Assembly: GCA_900545615.1 (NCBI GenBank) | Contig: UQZM01000016.1 | Location: 1-35,938 of the forward strand | From: an uncultured Collinsella sp. | GTDB taxonomy: Bacteria > Actinomycetota > Coriobacteriia > Coriobacteriales > Coriobacteriaceae | Reading direction: 5' to 3' | DNA: 35,938 nt | Shown: positions 9,360 through 17,357 of the stretch, in pieces | How the letters are laid out: each line of letters begins with the position of its first letter | Numbering within the stretch: the first letter of the stretch is position 1 | Program-made: the position numbers and the translations under genes | The notes under the pieces: generated by a model | What the model was told of the DNA's origin: nothing | Databases searched by the model: none | What the model saw: only the letters and a program-made list of their open reading frames with translations

Positions 9360-10288
9360 CGAACACCGCCGATTGCCTGCGGAAACACGTGTTCCATCAC
9401 AAAGCGACCGTCCTCAATGCGGGCAAGCGCCTTGAGCCCACCATCGAGCACCAGCGCAAACGGCGCCTTCGAAGCATCGAAGTCGACAAGCGCGCGGTCA
9501 ACGGGAATGCGCCTGCCGCAGAGCAGGTCATCGGCAAGGTTGCCCGGCAAGTCGACACGCGTGGAGCCCAGGGCCGCGATGGGGTCCAAAGCAAAGCCAG
9601 TCGCAGACTCGGGAGAAAGTTCCTCCACCGCATGGCAGACTCCAATGGAAACCACGCCGGATGCCGTCCGGCGTAGCGCGGAAATGTGTGCGGCACTATC
9701 GCACGCACGACCCAAATCACGAGCGAGCGCTCGGATATAGGTGCCCTTGCTCACCGAGAACGCCACGGTCCACACACACGTATCACCCTCGCCGCCCACG
9801 GCGATCAGGTCGGCGGCATAGACCTCGACGGGACGCGGAGGTAGATCCACCGCATTGCCCTCGCGAGCAGACTTGTAGGCGCGAACGCCATTGACCGAAA
9901 TAGCCGAAAACGCCGGCGGCACCTGCATCTGCGGACCCAGCATGGCGGCCAAGTGCTCACGGGCATAGGCAGGATCGCGGAGCTCGTTGGCAACAGCCAC
10001 CGTGCGGACGGCCTCACCCTCCGCGTCATCGGTATTGGTCTCGGCGCCAAACGAAATGTCGGCGACATAGCTTTTGGTATCGAGGGTAAGCATGCCCAGC
10101 AGACGGGTGGCCTGGCCCACGCCCACCACCATGACACCGGATGCCATGGGGTCAAGCGTACCGGCATGGCCAACGCGCCGCTCATGGAGGGCGCGTCGGC
10201 ATTGCGAAACCACGTCATGGGACGTGCAGCCCACCGGCTTATCGACGGCGAGTAGCATATTCAATTGAGAAAGCGTTCGACGAGCCAT
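9356..10288 (-). CDS. truB: tRNA pseudouridine(55) synthase TruB
   Basis: A 310-residue pseudouridine synthase that isomerises U55 in the T-arm of tRNAs. The N-terminal LLAVDKPVGCTSHDVV and the catalytic motif HAGTLDPMASG (catalytic Asp46) are intact, as is the RALARDLG segment later. It starts 15 bp after nrnA and ends overlapping ribF (ATGA), in the order common in bacteria (rbfA, nrnA, truB, ribF). Confidence 0.95.
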   Translation of the reverse strand: MARRTLSQLNMLLAVDKPVGCTSHDVVSQCRRALHERRVGHAGTLDPMASGVMVVGVGQATRLLGMLTLDTKSYVADISFGAETNTDDAEGEAVRTVAVANELRDPAYAREHLAAMLGPQMQVPPAFSAISVNGVRAYKSAREGNAVDLPPRPVEVYAADLIAVGGEGDTCVWTVAFSVSKGTYIRALARDLGRACDSAAHISALRRTASGVVSIGVCHAVEELSPESATGFALDPIAALGSTRVDLPGNLADDLLCGRRIPVDRALVDFDASKAPFALVLDGGLKALARIEDGRFVMEHVFPQAIGGVR

Positions 10289-10303
10289 GTACCATCCAAT
10301 TAG

Positions 10304-11347
10304 TTAGAGCTCGACGGTCACCGAAGCGGGATCCTCCCCCACCAGCTCAGCCAGCATGGGAAGTGCCACGGCGAGCGTCTCGCGAATCGTTCCGTTGTTG
10401 GAAAAGCCGGCGGCGGCATGATGCCCGCCACCGCCAAAGTTGGCAGCAATCTCGGACACATCGAGGTCGCCCTTGGAGCGCAGGTTGCCACGCACCTTGG
10501 TATCGCCCTCAATGCCCTTTAAGAACATGCAGACCTCGACGCCCATCACCGAACGCACCACATCGACCAGGCCGTCGCACTCGTCCGAGGTGACGCCGCA
10601 GGCCTCAAGGTCGCTCTGGTAGGCATAGCTATACGCCACGCGCCCATGCGCGACCGTCTTAATGCGACCCATGACAATGGACTTGAGGTGCAAAAACTCA
10701 ACGCGCATGCTCTGATAAACCTCGAGCGCAACGCGCGCCGGGTCGGCACCGTGGGCAACCAGACGCGAGGCCGCATGGAATGCGGCGGCATCGGCGTTTT
10801 GGTACTGGAAACGACCGGTATCGGTAACCAAGCCACACAGCAGACAGGTCGCAACGCCATCACGTGCGACAATGCCACAATTGTCCAAGAAGCGGTCGAT
10901 GATCATAGCGCAGGCTGCAGCTTCGACGCACCTCAGACTGAGCTCGGCAAACTCCTCGCGCGCTGGATGGTGATCGAAGCACACCACATGCGCCGATCGA
11001 CGCAGCACCTCGGCGGAGTTGTTCAGGCGCTCGACGACCGGCACGTCCACCGAGATGAACAGGTCAGGATTGCCGGTATACGCAGATGCCGGCACCAGGC
11101 GATCGGAGCCTTCCATAAAGCGGTAGATGCGCGGAACCGGATCATCGTCTGCCAGCAGCAGCGCAATGTCCTTGTTGGGAAAAAACTTCATGAGCGAAAG
11201 GCCCAGACCCAACACGGAGCCCAAGGCGTCGCCATCGGGAGAAGTATGTCCCGAAATCGCAATGGAGGACGCACCCTCGATGAGCTCGAGGATGCGTCGC
11301 TGAATATCTGCAGACTCGCACGAGGCGAGGTCGGCGGAATTAGTCAT
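10304..11347 (-). CDS. nrnA: DHH-family oligoribonuclease / pAp phosphatase (NrnA-like)
   Basis: A 347-residue DHH/DHHA1 phosphoesterase expected to degrade short RNA oligonucleotides and 3'-phosphoadenosine 5'-phosphate. Metal ligands are visible as SGHTSPDGDALG (H34, D38, D40), SVDVPVV (D101) and FDHHP (D125, H126, H127). The C-terminal DHHA1 substrate-binding loop is FGGGGHHAAAGF. The start ATG overlaps the rbfA stop by 8 bp. Such enzymes in this operon position are usually NrnA; whether it also cleaves pGpG, relevant to the c-di-GMP-binding PelD further along, is not shown. Confidence 0.88.
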   Translation of the reverse strand: MTNSADLASCESADIQRRILELIEGASSIAISGHTSPDGDALGSVLGLGLSLMKFFPNKDIALLLADDDPVPRIYRFMEGSDRLVPASAYTGNPDLFISVDVPVVERLNNSAEVLRRSAHVVCFDHHPAREEFAELSLRCVEAAACAMIIDRFLDNCGIVARDGVATCLLCGLVTDTGRFQYQNADAAAFHAASRLVAHGADPARVALEVYQSMRVEFLHLKSIVMGRIKTVAHGRVAYSYAYQSDLEACGVTSDECDGLVDVVRSVMGVEVCMFLKGIEGDTKVRGNLRSKGDLDVSEIAANFGGGGHHAAAGFSNNGTIRETLAVALPMLAELVGEDPASVTVEL

Positions 11348-11750
11348 CTAAAGCTGCCTCCTGGGCGGCATCCGCTATCGGATAGCCGTCCTCGTCCTTT
11401 TCGATCGCAAGCGTGGCGGGAACGTTTTCCAGCGCACGCGTGATGCGCTCGGCCTCATCGGTCGAGCGATCGATGCGAAAATCGAGCTCGGGCGTGACAC
11501 GCCAATCGAGCGAGCGAGCCAACAGGCTACGAATACGGCCCTTGGCGCTTGCGAGCGCCTCCATGACCTCGTCGTAGCGGCTCGCATCGCACGACACGTA
11601 CACGCGCGCGAACGAACGGTCCACCGCGACCTCGACCGCGGTCAGAGTAACCAGGTCGAGACGCGGATCGGAAACCTCAAAGAGCAGGATATAACCGAGC
11701 TTCTCGCGAAGCTGCTCGCCCAGACGGCGGGTTGCCTGCGTTTGCTTCAT
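11340..11750 (-). CDS. rbfA: 30S ribosome-binding factor RbfA
   Basis: A 136-residue KH-type protein that binds pre-30S subunits and helps 16S rRNA maturation. The family start (TRRLGEQLREKLGYIL), the central DPRLDLVTLTAVEV and the SFARVYVS strand are all present, followed by the RIRSLLARSLDWRVTPELDF block. It sits 11 bp behind infB, with a GGGGG site before its ATG, and overlaps nrnA. Confidence 0.93.
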   Translation of the reverse strand: MKQTQATRRLGEQLREKLGYILLFEVSDPRLDLVTLTAVEVAVDRSFARVYVSCDASRYDEVMEALASAKGRIRSLLARSLDWRVTPELDFRIDRSTDEAERITRALENVPATLAIEKDEDGYPIADAAQEAALDD

Positions 11751-11761
11751 AGCGCTACCCC

Positions 11762-14476
11762 CTACTCGGTACGGGCAACCTGGTCGATGCGGTAACCCTC
11801 GATCTGGTCGCCGGGCTTGATGTCCTGGAAGTTCTCCAGGCCAATGCCGCCCTCGGAACCGCTCTTGAGGCTCTTGGCCTCGTCCTTGTAGTGGCGCATC
11901 GAGGCGATCTTGCCGTTGAAGACCACGATGCCGTCGCGCACCAGGCGCACGGAATCGGTCGCGGCGATCTCGCCCTCTTCGACGCGGACACCGGCGGCGA
12001 TACCGACTTTGGGCACCTTAAAGGTGTCCAAGACAGTCGCGGTACCCGTGGCGACCTCGACCTCGGTGGGCTTGAGCATGCCGATACGGGCGGCGTCAAG
12101 CTCCTCGAGGCACTTGTAGATGACGTCGTAGCAACGGATCTCGACGCCCTCGCGCTCGGCGGCGGAGCGGGCCTTACCGTCGGGACGGACGCCAAAGCCG
12201 ATGATGATGGCGTTGGAGGCGTCGGCCAGAACGACGTCGGTCTCGTTGATGGCGCCAACGGCGGAGTGGATCGTGTTGATGCGAACCTCGGACTGATCCA
12301 TCTTGTCGAGCGAGTCCTGAAGGGCCTCGATGGAACCCTGGACGTCGGCCTTGATGATCAGGTTGAGCTCCTTGACCTCGGCGTCGGCAATGGTCTCGAA
12401 GAGGTTCTCGAGCGTGACGTGCTTGACGCGGCTCTGCTCCTCGATACGGGCCTTGAGCGAACGCTCGTCGGCAAGGGCGCGGGCCTCGCGCTCGTCCTCG
12501 AACACGCGGAACTCGTCACCGGCGTTGGGCACGGACTGCAGGCCCAGGATCTCGACAGCGTCGGAGGGACCGGCCTCGGTGACGGCGCGACCCTTGGGGT
12601 CGAGCATGGCGCGGACGCGGCCGTAGGTAAGGCCGGCGACCAGCGTATCGCCCACGTGCAGGGTACCGCGGGTCACGAGCACGGTAGCAACCGAGCCGCG
12701 GCCCTTGTCGAGCTTGGCCTCGAGGACGTTGCCGGAGGCAAAGGTGTCCGGGTTGGCCTTGAGCTCGAGCACGTCGGCCTGGAGCAGCACGGTCTCCAGA
12801 AGGTCGTCGATACCGATCTTCTGCTTGGCCGAGATGTTGACGAACATGTTCTGTCCGCCCCACTCCTCGGGGATGACGCCGTACTCGGTGAGTTCCTGAC
12901 GCACACGGTCGGGGTTGGCGCCGGGCTTATCGATCTTGTTGACGGCGACGACGATGGGTACGCCGGCGGCCTTGGCGTGGTTGATCGACTCGACCGTCTG
13001 GGGCATGACGCCGTCGTCGGCGGCGACGATCAGGATGACGATGTCGGTCACCTTGGCGCCACGGGCACGCATAGCCGTAAAGGTGGCGTGACCCGGGGTA
13101 TCGATAAAGGTGATCTTGCGGTCGTTGATCATGACCTGCGAAGCGCCGATGGCCTGCGTAATGCCGCCCGCCTCGCCGGCAGCAACGCCGGTGTGACGGA
13201 TGGCGTCGAGCAGCGACGTCTTACCGTGGTCGACGTGGCCCATGACGGTGACGACCGGGGCGCGCGGCTTAAGGTCGGCGGGATCGTCGTAGAACGAGAA
13301 GGTGTTCTCCTCCTCGGGGGTGATGATCTTGATCTGACGACCCAGGTCGTCGGCGACGAGCTCGACGAGGTCGTCGGACATGGACTGCGTCATGGTGAGC
13401 GGCGTACCCAGCAGGAACAGGCGCTTGATGATGTCGTTGGCCGGAACGTCGAGCGCCTCGGCAAGCTCCTGGACGGTAACGCCCTGGGAGACCTTGATGG
13501 CGTCGAGATCCTCGGGGTTCACGCCCTGGGCCAGCGCCTCCTCTATCTTGCGCTCCTCCTGAGCCTTGGCAGCCTCGCGCTCGCGCTTCTCCTTGCGCTT
13601 CTTGCGGCGACCGGTGGACTCGCGAGAGGCCTCCTCGACGGCGGCACGAGCCTCCTCGAGCACCTTCTCGCGGCAGTACTCCTCGGCCTCGCGAGCCATG
13701 CGGCTGTAGTGGTCCTCTTCGTTGTTGTGACCGCCCTTGCGCTTCTTGCCCTTGCCCTGCTTGTCGGGGTTGGGGAAGTCCATGCCGGCAGCGACGTTGT
13801 TGCTGGCGTTGGTGCGATGGCTGTGCGGACGGCTCTCGGAGGCGTTGCGCTCGGAGTTGTTGTCGGAAGCGTTGCGATCGTTACGACGGCCACCGCGGCG
13901 GTCGTTGTTGCCGCCACGACGGTTACCGCGCTCGGCGGCGCGCTCGGCCTTGGCCTTGTCCTCGGCGTCCTTCTTCTCCTTGAGCACGGTCTCCTGTGCG
14001 GCGATCTGGTCGAGCAGCGAACGGAAACGCGAACCGGAGTCGGAAGCGGGAACGGCGCGGCGCTGGGCCTCGCGGGCAGCCTCCTCCTTCTCGCGGGCAA
14101 GGCGCTCCTGCTCGGCCTTCTTCTTGGCCTCGGCCTCGGCGCGGGCAGCCTCCTCGGCAGCCTGGGCTGCGGCAAACTGGCGACGCTCCTCCTCGCGGGC
14201 CTTCTCGGCGGCGATGCGCTCGCGCTCGGCCTCGGCAGCGCGTGCGGCCTCCTCGGCGGCAGCTGCCTGCTCCTCGGCCTGCTTGGCGGCCTCGACTTCC
14301 TGGGCGCGGGCCTCGATCACCGAGGCGAGCTGCTTGCGGACCATGGCGACATAGGCGTCCTCCAAGGTGGAGGAAGCGGACTTAGCGGGAATCTTCATAT
14401 CGGCGAGATGACCCATCAGTTCCTTGGAGGTCATGCCGAACTCTTTGGCCAGGGTGGACACACGGACTTTTGCCAT
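11762..14476 (-). CDS. infB: Translation initiation factor IF-2
   Basis: A 904-residue GTPase that brings initiator tRNA to the 30S subunit. An IF2_N domain opens the protein (VSTLAKEFGMTSKELMGHL). A long Ala/Glu/Arg-rich predicted coiled coil follows (about 50-140), then a basic Gly/Arg/Asn-rich stretch (about 183-205), a second IF2_N-like domain (about 332-380), and the G domain with GHVDHGKT (413-420), DTPGHATF and NKID. The beta-barrel and C-terminal domains complete it. The charged N-terminal half is of the long actinobacterial type. The start has AGGTG upstream. The 91-bp gap to nusA has a strong hairpin but no ylxR gene. Confidence 0.97.
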   Translation of the reverse strand: MAKVRVSTLAKEFGMTSKELMGHLADMKIPAKSASSTLEDAYVAMVRKQLASVIEARAQEVEAAKQAEEQAAAAEEAARAAEAERERIAAEKAREEERRQFAAAQAAEEAARAEAEAKKKAEQERLAREKEEAAREAQRRAVPASDSGSRFRSLLDQIAAQETVLKEKKDAEDKAKAERAAERGNRRGGNNDRRGGRRNDRNASDNNSERNASESRPHSHRTNASNNVAAGMDFPNPDKQGKGKKRKGGHNNEEDHYSRMAREAEEYCREKVLEEARAAVEEASRESTGRRKKRKEKREREAAKAQEERKIEEALAQGVNPEDLDAIKVSQGVTVQELAEALDVPANDIIKRLFLLGTPLTMTQSMSDDLVELVADDLGRQIKIITPEEENTFSFYDDPADLKPRAPVVTVMGHVDHGKTSLLDAIRHTGVAAGEAGGITQAIGASQVMINDRKITFIDTPGHATFTAMRARGAKVTDIVILIVAADDGVMPQTVESINHAKAAGVPIVVAVNKIDKPGANPDRVRQELTEYGVIPEEWGGQNMFVNISAKQKIGIDDLLETVLLQADVLELKANPDTFASGNVLEAKLDKGRGSVATVLVTRGTLHVGDTLVAGLTYGRVRAMLDPKGRAVTEAGPSDAVEILGLQSVPNAGDEFRVFEDEREARALADERSLKARIEEQSRVKHVTLENLFETIADAEVKELNLIIKADVQGSIEALQDSLDKMDQSEVRINTIHSAVGAINETDVVLADASNAIIIGFGVRPDGKARSAAEREGVEIRCYDVIYKCLEELDAARIGMLKPTEVEVATGTATVLDTFKVPKVGIAAGVRVEEGEIAATDSVRLVRDGIVVFNGKIASMRHYKDEAKSLKSGSEGGIGLENFQDIKPGDQIEGYRIDQVARTE

Positions 14477-14537
14477 ATGACTTCACCTACCCTTTCTGGC
14501 ACCTTGGGTGCCTAGAGACTGAACGAGCGTGGGAGAT

Positions 14538-14558
14538 GCGCCGGGACCCGCCCGGCGC
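14538..14558 (-). promoter_or_regulatory. GC-rich hairpin in the nusA-infB gap
   Basis: A perfect 8-bp stem (GCGCCGGG/CCCGGCGC) with a five-base loop lies 9 bp after the nusA stop. There is no U tract, so it is not a standard terminator; it could protect the 3' end of an upstream message or mark an RNase processing point between nusA and infB. A smaller stem, GGCACC/GGTGCC, lies closer to infB. Confidence 0.4.
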
Positions 14559-14567
14559 GACCGCGCG

Positions 14568-15815
14568 CTAGATCAGGTCCTCCGCATCATCGAAGGCGTC
14601 GGTGTCGTGGACACCGCAGAAACGGGAGCCGGGACGAGCCTGGTTGCGGCACTGGATACCGTCCTCGGACACGTACTCGCAGCGGCGGACGTCCTCGTCC
14701 TCCTCGTCACCGATCAGGTCGGCGGCGGGCTCCTCGTGAACGGGAACGTTCTTGAGGATGTCGGCGGCAAGCGTCTCGGACTTGATGTCGATGTGCCAGC
14801 CGGTCAGGCGCGCGGCGAGGCGGGCGTTCTGGCCCTCCTTGCCGATGGCGAGGGACAGCTGGTCGTCGGGCACGATGACGCCGGCGTAGGCCTTCTCCTC
14901 GTCGATGAGGACGCGGGTGACCTTAGCGGGCGAAAGGGCGTTGGCAACGTAGACGGCAGGATCGGCATCCCACAGGATGACGTCGACGCGCTCGCCACGG
15001 AGCTCGCCCACGACAGCGCGAACACGGCTGCCCTTGGGGCCGACGCAGGCGCCCACGGGATCCAGACGGTCGTCGAGCGAGTGGACGGCGACCTTGGAGC
15101 GCTGGCCGGGCTCGCGGGCGATCGACTTGATCTGGACGGTGCCCTCATAGATCTCGGGCACCTCCTGCTCAAACAGACGACGCATGAGCTCGGGGTGGGT
15201 ACGGGAGATGACAATCGGCGGACGGCTGTGCTCGCCACGAACCGGCTGCAGGTTGGAGTTGGGGTCGCGAACGTCGATGATCACGGCCTTGATGTGCTGG
15301 TTGTGCAGGTAGCGCTCGCCCATCGGACGCTCGTTGCGCTCGTTCTCGTAACGGCGCTGGTCGAAGTGCGGCAGCTCGGCCTCGACGCCCTCGCGGATCT
15401 TGACAATCGTGAAGTCGGGTGTGGACTGCAGCACGGTACCGCTGATGAGGTCACCGATGCGGCCGGAGAACTCCTCGTAGATCTGCTCGCGGGCGGAGTT
15501 ACGCACGATGGCGTTGATCTCGGCCTTGGCGTGCTGGGCGGCGATGCGGCTCGTGTTCTTGGGAGTGACGTCAATCTCCTCGAACTCGGTGAAGTTGCCC
15601 TCCTCGTCCATGGAATCGTCGATCGGCTCCAGGCGGTAGACGTAGATCTTGCCGGTGGTGCGGTCGATGGTCACCTTGGCGCCCCACTCAAGATGCAGGA
15701 TCTCGGCATAGCTCTTGGCGAGCGACTGCTCCAGGCGGTCGATCAGGTAGAGCTGGTCGATGTGCTTCTCCTGGCAAAGCTCCATCAGGGCGGACATCAT
15801 GTCGGATGCTGCCAT
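14568..15815 (-). CDS. nusA: Transcription termination/antitermination factor NusA with Cys-rich C-terminal tail
   Basis: A 415-residue NusA that binds RNA polymerase and RNA to control pausing, termination and rRNA antitermination. In order: the N-terminal polymerase-binding domain, the S1 domain, and the KH1/KH2 pair (DPVGACVGPKGSRVRAV; LSLAIGKEGQNARLAARLTGW). The core ends near residue 350. An extra acidic linker and a tail with C379-x9-C389-x10-C400-x2-H403 follow, a spacing that looks like a small zinc-binding motif of the kind seen at protein ends (CxxxxxGxxCxN...GSxFCxxH). The start ATG has AAGGAAGGAAAG upstream. It begins 1 bp after rimP. Confidence 0.95.
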   Translation of the reverse strand: MAASDMMSALMELCQEKHIDQLYLIDRLEQSLAKSYAEILHLEWGAKVTIDRTTGKIYVYRLEPIDDSMDEEGNFTEFEEIDVTPKNTSRIAAQHAKAEINAIVRNSAREQIYEEFSGRIGDLISGTVLQSTPDFTIVKIREGVEAELPHFDQRRYENERNERPMGERYLHNQHIKAVIIDVRDPNSNLQPVRGEHSRPPIVISRTHPELMRRLFEQEVPEIYEGTVQIKSIAREPGQRSKVAVHSLDDRLDPVGACVGPKGSRVRAVVGELRGERVDVILWDADPAVYVANALSPAKVTRVLIDEEKAYAGVIVPDDQLSLAIGKEGQNARLAARLTGWHIDIKSETLAADILKNVPVHEEPAADLIGDEEDEDVRRCEYVSEDGIQCRNQARPGSRFCGVHDTDAFDDAEDLI

Positions 15816-15816
15816 C

Positions 15817-16311
15817 TTACTTTCCTTCCTTCGCGGGCTTGAAGTCGTAGGTGGGCTTCAACTTGCACTTTTTAACATCAGAGAAATCGAGGGTAACGGA
15901 CTCGCCGCCCTCGAGCTCGAGGGTCACGTTCGTCTCGGTGGCGGCGGCAATCTTGCCGGCGTACTTGCGACGGCCCTCGGTAGCGGTGGAGGTGAGCTCG
16001 CAGTTCTCGCCCACAAAGCGGGTAAAGTCGCACGGGCGGCGCAGCGGGCGCGCCATACCCGGGCTCGACACCTCGAGCGTATAGCTCGAAGAGATGGGGT
16101 CGAGCTCCTCAATCACATCGCCGACCCACTTGGTGTTGGCCGTGACGTCGTTGAGCGAAAGGCTCTGACCCTCGGCACCCTCGATACGCACGCGCACGCA
16201 GGGGGCCTTGGTGGCACCCACGAGCTCGACGTCGACGATGTCGACATCGTGCTGGGGAGCGACGGCCTCGAGCGCGTCGATGATCGCCTGCTCGGTCTTG
16301 GTCTTGACCAT
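15817..16311 (-). CDS. rimP: Ribosome maturation factor RimP
   Basis: A 164-residue protein needed for 30S assembly. The family's N-terminal alpha/beta domain (VDIVDVELVGATKAPCVRVRI), the LEVSSPGMARPL motif and the SH3-like C-terminal barrel are present. I chose the ATG at 16311, which has GGAGG seven bases upstream; the longer frame to 16566 runs through the promoter and attenuator. First gene of a long minus-strand operon whose promoter and leader hairpin lie directly upstream. Confidence 0.95.
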   Translation of the reverse strand: MVKTKTEQAIIDALEAVAPQHDVDIVDVELVGATKAPCVRVRIEGAEGQSLSLNDVTANTKWVGDVIEELDPISSSYTLEVSSPGMARPLRRPCDFTRFVGENCELTSTATEGRRKYAGKIAAATETNVTLELEGGESVTLDFSDVKKCKLKPTYDFKPAKEGK

Positions 16312-16334
16312 TGCGGCACCTCCATCCATACAAA

Positions 16335-16364
16335 AAAGAAGCGGGGCCGAAACCCCACTTCTTT
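16335..16364 (-). terminator. Terminator-shaped hairpin in the rimP-nusA leader (candidate attenuator)
   Basis: On the minus strand, a 12-bp stem AAAGAAG-U-GGGG / CCCC-G-CUUCUUU with a UUUCGG loop runs into a U tract of six or more. It lies downstream of the promoter at 16390-16418 and 23 bp before the rimP start, in the untranslated leader. A full intrinsic terminator here should stop most transcripts before the operon unless read-through is regulated. Confidence 0.75.
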
Positions 16365-16389
16365 CAATTACAACTTCATTTGCAAGCAA

Positions 16390-16418
16390 ACTATACCAAT
16401 AGCTGCGGAAACGTGCAA
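16390..16418 (-). promoter_or_regulatory. Sigma-70 promoter of the rimP-nusA-infB operon
   Basis: Minus strand TTGCAC (16418-16413), 17-bp spacer, TATAGT (16395-16390). Transcription should start near 16383, giving a leader of about 70 bases that contains the attenuator-like hairpin. The rest of the 369-bp gap between rimP and the lipoprotein gene (16419-16680) holds nothing I can identify, apart from whatever promoter serves the lipoprotein. Confidence 0.8.
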
Positions 16419-16680
16419 GCACAGTACGAATCTGCAGGTCAGCGCGCGCACAGCTTCTCCACAAGAATAGGACAATTGGTCGAGGAACCCCATGCGGCGC
16501 ACCCTCAACAGCCCCAAAACGGGCCATGCGTCCCATTCCACAGGCCCGTTCGGACCCCAAGGGCATTCCTCCCCGAGCCCCTATCGATCAGACTTACGCT
16601 AAGGGACATTCTGCAACAAGCCAGCCAGCAAGTCGCGCAACGACGAACCTTTCCAAATCCTCTACGGCAAGGAGGCACCC

Positions 16681-17253
16681 ATGAAACGTCTAGGCACCCC
16701 CTGCATGACTGCACTCGCCATCGCAACGTGCTCGTTGGCCCTCTTGGGCTGCGGCAACGCGAATAGCAAAACCAGGCCATGCGAGCCCGACCCCGGCGGC
16801 ACCGAAGCCGCCGAGAAAACGACACCATCGGAGAGCTTCGACAAAATAAACGAAGACGAAATCGATCCCCAGGTTTTAGGCCCCAACCCCCAAGAACAGT
16901 TCCCCATCGACCTAGAGGCGGACGAAAACGTCCACGTCACCTGCGTTGGTAAGGACACCGACGGCTACGGCGACGCCGCGCTCGTCTTTACGGTGTCCAA
17001 CAACACCGGTGTCGACATGATGTTTGGCGATGTGGACTCCTATGCCTACGTCAACGGTAAGGTCCGCGACGTACGTATGCGCCAGCCGGTCGCCGCAGGA
17101 GAGGAAACGCGCGCCATGCTCACCTTTGTGGGCACCTTCGACGATCCGAACTTTGATGTGAACAACGACCTCAACGACATCTACCTCAACATTTGGATGT
17201 TCGAAGAGGCAACGGGCAACGTTTACTTTAGGGACCTGGTACACATCCCATAG
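16681..17253 (+). CDS. Small secreted lipoprotein of unknown function
   Basis: A 190-residue protein with a lipoprotein signal peptide: Lys-Arg, a hydrophobic stretch and the lipobox LLGC, with C24 as the lipidated residue. The mature part opens with a Thr/Glu/Pro-rich linker and then one compact beta-rich domain (about 75-190) with features of an Ig-like or DUF4352-like fold (VFTVSNNTGVDMMFGDVDSY), strongly acidic. I do not recognise a specific family. The start is firm: GGAGG seven bases before the ATG. It is a lone plus-strand gene, divergent from rimP and convergent with leuS, so it gives no operon clue. Confidence 0.8.
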   Translation: MKRLGTPCMTALAIATCSLALLGCGNANSKTRPCEPDPGGTEAAEKTTPSESFDKINEDEIDPQVLGPNPQEQFPIDLEADENVHVTCVGKDTDGYGDAALVFTVSNNTGVDMMFGDVDSYAYVNGKVRDVRMRQPVAAGEETRAMLTFVGTFDDPNFDVNNDLNDIYLNIWMFEEATGNVYFRDLVHIP

Positions 17254-17296
17254 AAGACGGTGCGACGCAATGACTAAGCAGGGCATACAACACAAA

Positions 17297-17333
17297 ACGA
17301 GGGACGACCCAACCGGATCGCCCCTCGTCTTTT
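17297..17333. terminator. Bidirectional terminator between the lipoprotein gene and leuS
   Basis: ACGAGGG.CGA pairs with TCG.CCCTCGT. There is CTTTTA after it on the plus strand and TTTTGTG on the minus strand, so it can end both converging transcripts. Confidence 0.75.
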
Positions 17334-17357
17334 ATGCGTCAGTTAAGCGCGCAATGC

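Noticed and set aside
11891..14515. Plus-strand open frame of 874 residues opposite infB
   Set aside because: It is the reverse frame of a clear infB with high GC codon bias. Its protein is low-complexity Gly/Leu/Val/Asp-rich sequence with no domain.
16312..16566. N-terminal extension of RimP from the longer open frame
   Set aside because: The extra 85 residues run through the promoter and the attenuator hairpin and match nothing; GGAGG precedes the ATG at 16311.
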